DNA of 64,000 nucleotides, taken from Umezawaea tangerina. Lineage in GTDB: Bacteria; Actinomycetota; Actinomycetes; Mycobacteriales; Pseudonocardiaceae. The notes under the pieces are model-generated. The model was not told where the DNA came from and made no database searches. It saw nothing but the letters and a program-made list of their open reading frames with translations. Location: positions 1 through 64,000 of the forward strand of contig NZ_PVTF01000014.1 of the NCBI RefSeq assembly GCF_003002815.1, given 5' to 3'. Of the stretch, positions 17,793 to 26,396 are shown one piece after another. Position 1 is the stretch's first letter; each line of letters starts with the position of its first letter. Both the position numbers and the translations under genes were made by a program.

Positions 17793-19697
17793 TCAGACGG
17801 CGTCGAGGTGGACCTGGTCGTCGGAGCCGAACTCGTCCTCGTCGGTGTCGTCGAAGCCCAGGTCGACGAACGCGGCCTCGGCCTCGTCGACCGGTCCGGC
17901 GGTGTCGGCGTAGGCGGCGAGTTCGGCCGGGTTACTGGTGACCAGGTAGTGCTCGGTCGGGGAGGCGATGCTCTGGAACGCCACCCGCTGCGTACCCGCA
18001 GACAACAGGCCCTGGCCGCGGTCGGCCGAGAGCAGGAACGCCCGCTCCCCGGCGGACAGGTCGAAGGTCCGGGTGATCTCGTCGATCGCCTGCGAGGCCT
18101 GCCGCAGCAGGATCTGCGTGGCCGCGTTCGCCACGACCGCCTTGCCCAGATCGCTGCCGAGCACGTCGGCGGTGTCCTGGGTCGCCACGGTCAGACCCGC
18201 CCAGTGCTTGCGCGACGCCTTCGCCATCCGGAACAGGAACTCGGCGCCGGACTTCTCCTTCATCAGCAGCCACGCCTCGTCCACCACGACCAAACGCGGG
18301 CGGCGGATGGCCGGGTTGGACACCCGCCGCCACACCGCGTCCAGCGTGAGCAGGGTGCCGATGCCCTTGAGCTCGTCGGGAAGGTCACGCAGGCTGAACA
18401 CGGTGAGGTGGCCTTCGGGATTGATGCTGCTGGGCCCGTCGAACAGTTGCTTGAAAGCGCCCTCGGCGAACGGGTGCAGCCGCCCCACCAGCTCGCCCGC
18501 GGCCCGGTCGCCAGCCTGCCCGGCGACCGCGAGCTGGTCCCGCAAGACCGACAATGTCGGGGACGGGCGGGTCCACGTCCGGGCGTCGGCAGTGATCCCC
18601 ACGCTCTGGTACGTCGCGGCGATCGCCCGGTCCAACGCCGCCCGCTCCGCTGCCTCGGACTCGCCTCCGATGAGGACGGCGATGACGGTGTGCAGGAACA
18701 GCGACCGGCGCACGAGCGCGTCTTTCGGGGCGGTGCGGCGGCCGTCGGCGCGGGTGTGGATCGGTAGGTCGAAGGGGTTGAGGCGGACTCCTCGCGCGCC
18801 GAGGTGGACGTAGGTGCCGCCGACCGCGGCGGCCAGCCTGGCGTACTCGTCCTCGGGGTCGATGACGGCGATCTCGATGCCCCGGTACAGCGACCTCAGC
18901 AGCTCCAGCTTGACCAGGTAGGACTTGCCCGCGCCGGAGCGGCCGAGGATCACCGAGTTGTGGTTGTGCATCCCGTCGCCGAACCGGTCCCAGTGCACCA
19001 AGCCTTGAGAGCCGACGTTGTAGCCGTAGAGCACCCCGGACGGCGCGGCCACGCTGGTCGGGTCCGGTGCGGGGAGGTCGGGGCTGGTGAACGGGAACGC
19101 CGCGGCCAGCGCCGAGGTGTCGAAGGTGCGCCTCATGCCGATCAGGTCCAGCCCCATCGGCAGCGTCGACACCCAACCCTGGAGGCTGCGGTAGGTGGTG
19201 TGCTTGGCATCAAGCAGGAGGCTCGCGCACAGCGACCGCAGCGCGGCCGCTTCATCCGCGAGGATCGTCTCGGAGACGGCGTGGATGGTCAGGTAGAGCC
19301 CGACCCGAAACAGCTTCCCCTCACCGCGGGCCACCTGCGAGGACAGGTCGTAGGCGTCCTCGGTGGCCGCCTCGACATGGGGATCGAATAGGCGGCCGTG
19401 CTCCGCGGTGTGACGGCGCCCGGACTCCAATTTCGCCAACTGCTTCTTCAACCGCGACGCGGCGGTCACCGGGTCGATCGGCTCGATGTGCACCGACACG
19501 TCCAAGCGGCCGGGGTAGGTCAGCAGCGGTGCCAGCCAGCCGGGATGCACCTCGCGCGGGAATCCGATGACGGCGAAGCTGGAGACCCATTCACCCCCCA
19601 CCTCCAAGTGCCGCGCGGCCACCGACAAGGCATCGGGAGTGAACGCGGCAGCTGCCGAGGTGGCCGGACTGTTGCTGTGTCGTGTGCGGGAGGCCAT
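17793..19697 (-). CDS. VirB4-like transfer ATPase
   Basis: 634 residues. The N-terminal half is the VirB4-type domain (SSFAVIGFPREVHPGWLAPL). The ATPase domain has Walker A VILGRSGAGKS, then IEIAVIDPEDEYARLA, and Walker B LVVVDEAWLLM, followed by LTVATQDTADVLGSDLG. It powers assembly and substrate movement in type IV-like secretion channels. The acidic C-terminus (DTDEDEFGSDDQ) is unusual. The start ATG shares a base with the upstream stop (TGATG), so it is co-translated with PrgI. Confidence 0.9.
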   Translation of the reverse strand: MASRTRHSNSPATSAAAAFTPDALSVAARHLEVGGEWVSSFAVIGFPREVHPGWLAPLLTYPGRLDVSVHIEPIDPVTAASRLKKQLAKLESGRRHTAEHGRLFDPHVEAATEDAYDLSSQVARGEGKLFRVGLYLTIHAVSETILADEAAALRSLCASLLLDAKHTTYRSLQGWVSTLPMGLDLIGMRRTFDTSALAAAFPFTSPDLPAPDPTSVAAPSGVLYGYNVGSQGLVHWDRFGDGMHNHNSVILGRSGAGKSYLVKLELLRSLYRGIEIAVIDPEDEYARLAAAVGGTYVHLGARGVRLNPFDLPIHTRADGRRTAPKDALVRRSLFLHTVIAVLIGGESEAAERAALDRAIAATYQSVGITADARTWTRPSPTLSVLRDQLAVAGQAGDRAAGELVGRLHPFAEGAFKQLFDGPSSINPEGHLTVFSLRDLPDELKGIGTLLTLDAVWRRVSNPAIRRPRLVVVDEAWLLMKEKSGAEFLFRMAKASRKHWAGLTVATQDTADVLGSDLGKAVVANAATQILLRQASQAIDEITRTFDLSAGERAFLLSADRGQGLLSAGTQRVAFQSIASPTEHYLVTSNPAELAAYADTAGPVDEAEAAFVDLGFDDTDEDEFGSDDQVHLDAV

Positions 19698-20896
19698 CAG
19701 GACCGCCCACCCTCATCGCCGTCGTCCTCGTACTCCCAGTCGTCGAAGTCCTCCTCTTGACCCGCTTGCGCTAGGCCGGGTGGGAAGAGTGAGCCGTCAT
19801 CGAAGTCTCCCTCACCGAGACCGGCACTGGAGGTGGTGATGACCTCGTCCGCGCCGGCCAGCCCCGCGGAGGGCGGCAGCAGGCTGTCGGGATTGCACGC
19901 CGACGCCAGCACCGACGTCGCCTGACCGGCATCGAGCGGGGTGACCACGATCCCGGCCGGGGACAGCAGTTCGATCGCCTCGCCGAGGCGACGCACCAGA
20001 CGCGATTCCGCCGCTCGGCGGGTTCCGGTGTCGACCTGCTCACCGGACTGCTTGCGGTGCCTGCCGGCCATCGACCCGAGTACCGCCAACGGGCCGGGCC
20101 CGCCCAGGCCGTCGGTGGGGGAGGCGACGCCGAGTGGTTCGCGCAGCACGAGCAGGACTTGGCGGCGCAGCAGGTCGGACTGCTGTCCGAGCTGGGCCAA
20201 GTAGTCGGCGTGCTCGACCGCCGCGGCCTCCAACGCGGGGTGCGGAAGCCCGCCCGAGCGCTCACGCAGCTCGGCGATCTGGGCGGACAGGTCGAGCCGT
20301 TCGGTGCGCACGAGCACCTGCACCGGAGCGGTCAGCGAGTGCAGGTAGCGGCCGAACGAGGCGACCAGCCCTTCCTGCTCGTTCGGGGTCCGCAGCGCGA
20401 AGTTCACCGTCGAGGCGACCGCGACCACCGCCAGGCCGTCGGCACCCAGGTCGACCACGCCGGTCTCGGTGACGGCCTCGGCGGGAAGCCGCAGCGCCGA
20501 GGGCGAGACCGGCTCCGGCCGCGATACCCGGCCGTCGCCCGTGCGGCGACTCGCGGCCTGGTCGGTGTCCGGGATGAGCCAGGCGGGTGCCGGGCGCACA
20601 CCCTCGGGCGCGGCGACCCGGTGCCGTGGTGCGACCCGCTGGCGGATCGCGGCGACGAGCAACCTGTCCATCGGCATCCCGTCACGTGTGCCCAGCGCGA
20701 GCATCGCCGAGGCCGCGCCGATCGGGACGGCGACGGCCAGGAACACCGGGATCGGAACGAACGCGCGGGTGGCCGCCCAGATCAGGTACAGCACCGTCCC
20801 GGCGGCAGTGAGGATGGCGAGTTGGCGTGCGGTCAGAGGGCCGAGGACACGGTCGCGCATGTCGACGTCGGCGGGGATGCGGACTGGTGCGGTCAT
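19697..20896 (-). CDS. PrgI-like (VirB3-type) membrane protein
   Basis: 399 residues. The N-terminal 80 residues are the PrgI pattern: VRIPADVDMRDRVLGPLTAR, then two membrane helices (LAILTAAGTVLYLIWAATRA and IPVFLAVAVPIGAASAMLAL). The remaining 300 residues are a soluble domain typical of actinobacterial fusions. PrgI/VirB3 proteins partner VirB4 at the inner membrane, and here the genes overlap. The start overlaps the VirB6 stop (ATGA). Confidence 0.85.
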   Translation of the reverse strand: MTAPVRIPADVDMRDRVLGPLTARQLAILTAAGTVLYLIWAATRAFVPIPVFLAVAVPIGAASAMLALGTRDGMPMDRLLVAAIRQRVAPRHRVAAPEGVRPAPAWLIPDTDQAASRRTGDGRVSRPEPVSPSALRLPAEAVTETGVVDLGADGLAVVAVASTVNFALRTPNEQEGLVASFGRYLHSLTAPVQVLVRTERLDLSAQIAELRERSGGLPHPALEAAAVEHADYLAQLGQQSDLLRRQVLLVLREPLGVASPTDGLGGPGPLAVLGSMAGRHRKQSGEQVDTGTRRAAESRLVRRLGEAIELLSPAGIVVTPLDAGQATSVLASACNPDSLLPPSAGLAGADEVITTSSAGLGEGDFDDGSLFPPGLAQAGQEEDFDDWEYEDDGDEGGRS

Positions 20897-23208
20897 GAGG
20901 TCTTACCTCCTGGCTTGGGCTTCGGCGGTACCGCTGGCGGTGAACTGAAGACCGGTGCCGTCGTCGGCGGCTTGGATGGCTTGGGCAGGTCCAGCGGTAG
21001 CCGCAACTGCCGTCCCGCTCGCGAGACAGGGCGAGGAGGTGTCACCGGCGGTGGAGCGGGAGCGGCATTGGGAGCGGGAACCCGACGCACACCCTCGAGT
21101 GGCAGCGGGTACTGGCCACCGCGATCGGCCCGGTTGCCCTTATAGGGATCGAAGGGCAACTCCGGCTGCACCACCCGGTTGCGGCCACGCGATGGCGGGG
21201 GTGGCGGCGGACTCATGGGGCGAGGTGTTCGACGCACTCCCTCCAGTGGCAGCGGGTATTGCCCGGACCGGGTGGGCCGGTTGCCCTTGAACGGGTCGAA
21301 CGGCAACTCCAACTGGACTCCACCGCGACGCCCCGGACGCGAGGGAGTCGCTGCTGCGCCGGGTGGGGTTGCCTTCGTGCGCTTCACATCCAGTGGCAGC
21401 CGGTACTGGCCGTCGCGTCCGAGTACGGGCTTGTTCTCCGGCCAGTCATCGCCCAGCGGCAACGCCAACTGCTTGCCCTGAACCGAAGGCGACGTCGACG
21501 AAGCCCTGCCCTTCGCCTGCGCTTTGTTCCCCGACTGGGCTTTGCCCGTCGGGGTCGCGGGCGCGGTGGACTTCTTGGCGCCCGATCGGACTCGGCGCAC
21601 ACCGGGCAGGGGCAAGATGTACTGGCCGGTGGAGGTGGTGCGGGTTCTCGCGAACGGGCTCGGTGGCTTCTTGGCACGAGCGCGCCCAGCGGGGTACGGG
21701 GTGCGGTTGCCCCGGCCACCGAGAAGACCGAAGGTCTTGTAGGCCAGGAACCCCTTCACCACCGACCCGAGCAGCGAGCGTCCGCCGCCACCGCCTCGGA
21801 TCGACGACATCACCCAGAACGGGATCTTGAACAGGATGTAGATCAACGCGATGGCGACCAGCAGGTTGACCAGGCCGGTGTCGGTCGGCCCGAACAGACC
21901 GAATCCGCCGGGCGCCAGGAACACTTTCAACGCGGTGATCAGCGCGAGGCTCTGACCGACCTGGATGGCCAGGCACCCGCCGTAGGTCTTCCACCACCAG
22001 TAGGCGATGCCCTCGGTCTGGGGGAGTGCGTGGAACATCATCGCCAGCGGCGCGCCGCCGATCAGGATGATCGTCACCGCCACCCGCACCGCGTAGGTGA
22101 TCAGCAACGCGACGAGCAGCCCGGCCAGGACGATGCCGATGAACGCGATCCACACACCGCCCTGCGTGGTCGAGTTCACGACCATGTTGCGCAGCGTGCG
22201 GGCTGCGGAGTCGGCGTCGACGCCACCGTCCATGACGGCCTCGACCACGGCGTTGGCGATCTGGATGCCCTTGGTCGCCACCCACAGCGACAGCGCACCG
22301 GCCAGGAACCCGACCACCAGACGCGGGGCGAGTTCCTTGATGGAATGCCGGGTCTGCAGGGACTGGTAGCTCATCGCGATGACCCCGGCGATGAGCACGA
22401 GCAGCCCGTAGGAGACCAGCAGGATCTGCCAGGAGTTGTCCCACAACTCACCCACCCGCGGCAGCGAGTCCGGCATCGGCGTGGTCAACAACGTCGTGGA
22501 CAGCAAGTCCAGCAGCGGGTTGAGCGCGTCGGTGACCAGGCCCTGGAAGAAGCCGTTGATGGACTCGGTGACGCAGGCGCCGATGTCGGTGATCCCGCAG
22601 TCATCCTCGGTCGCCTGGCCTTGGCCGGGTTGGCCGTTTCCGGGGGTGGTGGGCAGCGTGGTGGTCGCGCCGGGCCGCGGGATGCAGCCCTCGCCCGAGC
22701 ACGGTGTGGACGGCGTGGTGCCAGTGGGAGCGCACTGCTGCAACGGCAGAGTCGGGTCGCACGGCGGCAGCGTCGGAACCGCGGTCGGCAGCGGCAGCCC
22801 CGTCATCGGAAGCGTCGTGGTCGGCCGCGGCAGGGTGCAGATCGGCATCGGCGGCGAGCCGGGACCACAAGGGTCCGGATCGACCGTCGGCAGCGGCAGC
22901 GGGAGCTGCGCCGCGGCCACCGGCACCACCTGTGGTCCAGAGTGCGGACCGAGTGCCGCGGAGGCGAGTGAGCCGCCCAGCAGGACGACCAGGCTCACCT
23001 CCAACGCCACCAGCGCTCGGCTTCGTGTGAAGCCGAAGATGCGCCCGATCCGGTGGGCCTGCCTAAGGCTCACCGACGGAGGCGCGAGCATGTCCTGGCG
23101 GGCCGCCGAACATGCCCGGCTTCGCGTGATGGGCGTTGCGTCGTGCGGTGAACCGACGGTGGGTCCGACTGGTGTGCGGCGAGTGGTGGACCTGATCGAC
23201 GGGCGCAT
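20893..23208 (-). CDS. VirB6/TrbL-like channel protein with repetitive tail
   Basis: 771 residues from the ATG at 23208, 4 nt after the pilin stop; ATG 23091 is an alternative. It has an N-terminal hydrophobic segment (ALVALEVSLVVLLGGSLASA), then a long Pro/Thr/Cys-rich extracellular stretch. The core has at least six membrane helices (including ILLVSYGLLVLIAGVIAM, VWIAFIGIVLAGLLVALLIT and LVAIALIYILFKIPFWVM), as expected of the DNA channel. The last 250 residues are a basic, Pro-rich cytoplasmic tail containing about eight spaced QxxLPL/QxxLPF modules such as GQYPLPLEGVRR and VQLELPFDP. The stop overlaps the PrgI start. Confidence 0.8.
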   Translation of the reverse strand: MRPSIRSTTRRTPVGPTVGSPHDATPITRSRACSAARQDMLAPPSVSLRQAHRIGRIFGFTRSRALVALEVSLVVLLGGSLASAALGPHSGPQVVPVAAAQLPLPLPTVDPDPCGPGSPPMPICTLPRPTTTLPMTGLPLPTAVPTLPPCDPTLPLQQCAPTGTTPSTPCSGEGCIPRPGATTTLPTTPGNGQPGQGQATEDDCGITDIGACVTESINGFFQGLVTDALNPLLDLLSTTLLTTPMPDSLPRVGELWDNSWQILLVSYGLLVLIAGVIAMSYQSLQTRHSIKELAPRLVVGFLAGALSLWVATKGIQIANAVVEAVMDGGVDADSAARTLRNMVVNSTTQGGVWIAFIGIVLAGLLVALLITYAVRVAVTIILIGGAPLAMMFHALPQTEGIAYWWWKTYGGCLAIQVGQSLALITALKVFLAPGGFGLFGPTDTGLVNLLVAIALIYILFKIPFWVMSSIRGGGGGRSLLGSVVKGFLAYKTFGLLGGRGNRTPYPAGRARAKKPPSPFARTRTTSTGQYILPLPGVRRVRSGAKKSTAPATPTGKAQSGNKAQAKGRASSTSPSVQGKQLALPLGDDWPENKPVLGRDGQYRLPLDVKRTKATPPGAAATPSRPGRRGGVQLELPFDPFKGNRPTRSGQYPLPLEGVRRTPRPMSPPPPPPSRGRNRVVQPELPFDPYKGNRADRGGQYPLPLEGVRRVPAPNAAPAPPPVTPPRPVSRAGRQLRLPLDLPKPSKPPTTAPVFSSPPAVPPKPKPGGKTS

Positions 23209-23212
23209 CGCC

Positions 23213-23731
23213 TCAGGCCCCCACGATGCCTTTGAGGACGGTGACGACCAGCGGCGCAAGCGCGGCCAGGGCGTAGCCGATCCCGGCCGCCTTGAAGCAC
23301 TCCTTGGCCTTCTCCTGCTCGCCGGGGTCACCGCCGCCGAACACGCGGCGGACACCGCCGATGGTGAGGAACACCGTCGCCAGGGCGGCGAGGATGCCCA
23401 TCAGCCAGTTGCGGATGTTGGTCAGGACCTCGTCGACGCTGCCCGCGATCGCCAGCACCACGGTGTCCGCGTGCGCGGTCGCACCGGTGGCCACCAGGAC
23501 TACGGCGACCAGTTCGGCAACCAGCAGGACGTGACGGCGGGTGCATCGGCGGCGGACACCGAGCGGCGTTGTCGTTGACGGTGTTGTGGTCGGCCGGTGC
23601 GAGGCCGAGTTCGTGGATGTCTGGGCCCGCAAGAATGCTTCGTGGCGGCTGAGATCAATCCCGCAGTAGGGCTGGCGGTCACCGGACCGGCGGTTGTTAC
23701 GCGGACGAGCAGAGGTATGGGTCAGGCGCAT
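23213..23731 (-). CDS. VirB2/TrbC-like pilin-type membrane protein
   Basis: 172 residues from the ATG at 23731. After about 65 polar residues come a signal-like helix (LLVAELVAVVLVATGATAHA) and two further hydrophobic helices (WLMGILAALATVFLTIGGVR and GYALAALAPLVVTVLKGIVG) flanking a short GGGDPGEQEKAKECFK loop. This is the normal VirB2/TrbC shape. It overlaps the end of the sigma-like gene by 10 nt and precedes VirB6 by 4 nt. Confidence 0.75.
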   Translation of the reverse strand: MRLTHTSARPRNNRRSGDRQPYCGIDLSRHEAFLRAQTSTNSASHRPTTTPSTTTPLGVRRRCTRRHVLLVAELVAVVLVATGATAHADTVVLAIAGSVDEVLTNIRNWLMGILAALATVFLTIGGVRRVFGGGDPGEQEKAKECFKAAGIGYALAALAPLVVTVLKGIVGA

Positions 23732-24753
23732 CGCGACGCTCCCGGAGTCGTGCCCGACAGCCGCTGCGCTGACTGCGGCGGCGTGGGCGAAGAGGTGGTG
23801 TGCGCGGGAGTGGCTGGACTTCTCCCGCACCCCTGAACTCCGGAAAATCGGCCCTCCGGGGACACGCGATCTCCGACTTTCGTCGCCGCGGGCGCGCCCA
23901 GTTCGGTGACCCTGCGTGATGGCAAGGAATCAGGAGTCGCGTGATCGGCGGCCGTGGCGATGATCAGCGCGTTGGCAGCCTGGGTCGCCAGGTCGTGTTC
24001 GGCCACGCCATCGGGGACGTCGTCGAGCAGGTAGGCGACCAAGCGGTGCTCGGCGCGCAGGCGCGCTTTCTTGATTGCTTGGTAGGAGAGATTGCGCTCG
24101 GCCGCAGCACTGGCAAGCGGCACGCCTTCGAGCCGGGTGGAGCCGATGAGCTCGGCGTCCGCGGCGGTGATGGCCCCCTCGGCGACGGCGCGGGCGAGGA
24201 CGAAGTCCGGATGGCCCTGCGGGAGCGTCGGCAGCGTCGAGCGGAGACCGTGCCCCGAGGGCACCGGCGCGTCGAGTGCCTCGCGCACAGCGGCATGGCC
24301 GGCGCGGTACGCGGCCCACCGAAGGCGCAGCATCACGCGCGGGCGGCGCAGGTCGATCTCGCCGAGTTCGACGACGAACCCGGCGAGGACCGCGGCGTGG
24401 ATATCGCTCGGGTCACCGGCGAACTTCGCCGACAGCGTGGCGGCGATGGAAGTCAGAGCGGGCAACGCGACGCCGACCGCGCCCACGGTCCACGTGCCGC
24501 CTTCGGTGCGGGCGAGCAGGACCAGGTGCGCCCACGCCGCGTCCCGCAAGGTCTGCGAGCAGCCGCGTCGCAGCAGCCGGTCACGCAGCTCGTTCAGCGG
24601 CACCCGCCGCGCCGGAAGACCAGCGAACAACCCGCCGTCCACCGACACCGGGTGCGGACCGGCGACCAACCACTCGAACGCCGACCGGGCAGCGTCCAAC
24701 GCATTGGAGTCACGCTCGAAACCCGAGCGCGGAACAGCATCAAGTGAACTCAT
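23722..24753 (-). CDS. Sigma-factor-like HTH protein of the transfer module
   Basis: 343 residues from the ATG opening MSSLDAVPRSG. The central and C-terminal part resembles sigma region 4: ITAADAELIGSTRLEGVPLA, then AAERNLSYQAIKKARLRAEH. Proteins of this form commonly head actinobacterial transfer operons. Whether it acts as a sigma factor or simply binds DNA is not known. It is the first gene of the minus-strand transfer unit, downstream of the boxed control region at 24808-24862. Confidence 0.65.
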   Translation of the reverse strand: MSSLDAVPRSGFERDSNALDAARSAFEWLVAGPHPVSVDGGLFAGLPARRVPLNELRDRLLRRGCSQTLRDAAWAHLVLLARTEGGTWTVGAVGVALPALTSIAATLSAKFAGDPSDIHAAVLAGFVVELGEIDLRRPRVMLRLRWAAYRAGHAAVREALDAPVPSGHGLRSTLPTLPQGHPDFVLARAVAEGAITAADAELIGSTRLEGVPLASAAAERNLSYQAIKKARLRAEHRLVAYLLDDVPDGVAEHDLATQAANALIIATAADHATPDSLPSRRVTELGAPAATKVGDRVSPEGRFSGVQGCGRSPATPAHTTSSPTPPQSAQRLSGTTPGASRCA

Positions 24754-24807
24754 GGAAGGGCTCCCGAAGCAAGTCGGAATCAACGACTTCTCCAGGACGC
24801 CACGGCG

Positions 24808-24862
24808 GGTAGTACCAACCGATAACCAAACTGGTACCGACCTACTACCGGCGAGGTACCGG
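24808..24862. promoter_or_regulatory. Boxed control region upstream of the transfer operon
   Basis: GGTAGTACC (24808) is followed by two perfect GGTACC palindromes at 24833 and 24855, starting 25 and 22 bases apart, with TACTACC at 24843 as the inverted partner of GGTAGTA. Repeats two helical turns apart, 55-110 nt before the transfer-operon start, look like operators for a dimeric regulator. Confidence 0.45.
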
Positions 24863-24996
24863 TGATGTCTGCATGCGCACGAAGGGCGTCTGAAGATCTA
24901 TTTTTGGAAGCTTTCCGGCTAACTCGAAACACAAGTACAAGATCGAAGCCATTTGGTCGGTAATACCTGTTCAGCTGGCGTTATGTGCTCGCGGTG

Positions 24997-25233
24997 CTAG
25001 CTCGGTACCAGGTTGACGTCAGCCACGAGCGGGCCGTCACGCTCCTGGTTGGCCGCCAACAGAAGATTCTGACGAGATTTGGGAAAGTGTTGTGCGCATC
25101 CCTCTCGCTGGCCATCCACCTCGTTACATGAGAACAGGTGTACGCGCGCCACTTCGTCGCAGTGAGAGTCAATGAAAAAGTCTACGAGTGCGTGTCCCCA
25201 AAGGGTCTGTATTTCGGAGTTCAGGGGTGTCAT
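24997..25233 (-). CDS. Possible small protein
   Basis: 78 residues from the ATG at 25233. The chain has natural composition (IQTLWGHALVDFFIDSHCDE, then FSCNEVDGQREGCAQHF) and lower G+C than its neighbours. No motif or family is recognised. It is divergent from the methyltransferase-like gene at 25280. Confidence 0.4.
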   Translation of the reverse strand: MTPLNSEIQTLWGHALVDFFIDSHCDEVARVHLFSCNEVDGQREGCAQHFPKSRQNLLLAANQERDGPLVADVNLVPS

Positions 25234-25279
25234 CAGCGCCTCACACCACCGGCGCACCCACTTCGACGAAGGGACACCC

Positions 25280-26353
25280 ATGACCCAGCCCGACCACTCC
25301 GACCGTCGCGCACCCCGACAGCGCACCGGCTCCACCCACCCGACCCCGACCCGCCCCGACGGGCGACGCGGTGGCGACCGTCGCCCCTGGCCCACTGCCC
25401 CGACCACTACCCGCGTCAGCCCCGGCAAGCCCATCTCTGCCACAAGCCGTTCACGGTCCCGCGGGTCGGCCTCGACACCGACTCCGGCGACCGTCTGGAC
25501 CGCAGGCACCAACCCGATCGCCCTCGACGCCACGTGGCCCGCGGCACTCGTCGAGCGGATCGTGACCTCGTTCAGCAAACCCGCCGCACACGTCGTTCTG
25601 CTTGCCCGGCCGGCCCCGAACCGCACCAGTCCGACGCTCACCGCAGTCGGATCCGACGAAGTCGTCGACCACGTCCCCTATACCGAGCCGGACCTCGAAC
25701 TCGGGGACGCTCTGGCCGCCGTCGAACGCCTCGACCGCACCGCACGCATCGAGTACGTCGCGGTCGATCCGACCTTGGTCGGCCCCGCCTCCCGCCCCTT
25801 CTACGCGGACTTGGTCGACGGGCCCGATGTGGCTCCCGCACCCGCCACCACGGCAACGGCAACCACCATTGGCAGGTTCGCGCCGGACACGATGACGGGA
25901 GCTTTCGACCGCGCCGACCTGATCGTCACCAGCCTGCCGCCGCACCACTCCGGCGACCACGGCGCAGACCTCGTTTCGCTCTACGCGGCACAGCAGCTGC
26001 GCGTCGGCGGCATCCTCGTCGTACTCACGCACTGTGACTGGACGACGGGTGAGTTGACCGACCTGACCGGCGCGATCGTGACCGCCGCGCAGAACGCCGA
26101 CCTGCTCTACCTCCAGCACGTCGTCGCCCTGCACACACCCATCCGCAGCGGCCACCTTGACCTCGTCGACACACACCAGGATCTTTCCGACGGCGCCGCT
26201 CTCGGAGAGGCTCGCGCGCGCCAACTAGCCGCGGTGCGCGGACTGCCCGCACCGCATCGGCGCATCCACTCCGACGTCCTCGTCTTCGCCCAGCCGCACG
26301 ACCACCAGCCGCTGCACGCAGACGCGGTCTCGCAGCGCGACGACCTCCGATGA
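25280..26353 (+). CDS. Methyltransferase-like protein, probably catalytically dead
   Basis: 357 residues. The first 80 are disordered and Arg/Thr/Pro-rich. The rest has the spacing of a Rossmann-type DNA methyltransferase: FDRADLIVTSLPPHH sits where the active enzyme downstream has ALVVTSPPYGP, followed by LYAAQQLRVGGILVVLTHCD, equivalent to LKPGGHIAITIRPWR. The catalytic aromatic residue of the SPPY tetrad is replaced (SLPPH) and no clear motif I (DPxCGxGT) is visible. Inference: a degenerate partner or regulatory subunit of the methyltransferase at 26397, 43 nt downstream on the same strand. Confidence 0.55.
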   Translation: MTQPDHSDRRAPRQRTGSTHPTPTRPDGRRGGDRRPWPTAPTTTRVSPGKPISATSRSRSRGSASTPTPATVWTAGTNPIALDATWPAALVERIVTSFSKPAAHVVLLARPAPNRTSPTLTAVGSDEVVDHVPYTEPDLELGDALAAVERLDRTARIEYVAVDPTLVGPASRPFYADLVDGPDVAPAPATTATATTIGRFAPDTMTGAFDRADLIVTSLPPHHSGDHGADLVSLYAAQQLRVGGILVVLTHCDWTTGELTDLTGAIVTAAQNADLLYLQHVVALHTPIRSGHLDLVDTHQDLSDGAALGEARARQLAAVRGLPAPHRRIHSDVLVFAQPHDHQPLHADAVSQRDDLR

Positions 26354-26396
26354 ACACCGCACCGAACCGCGACTTCACCGTCAGGAAGGCACGCCC

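Noticed and set aside
13848-24865. Long + strand frames opposite the transfer genes
   Set aside because: They are high-G+C shadow frames with Arg/Gly/Val-rich composition and no motifs; the minus-strand frames carry the Walker and catalytic motifs.
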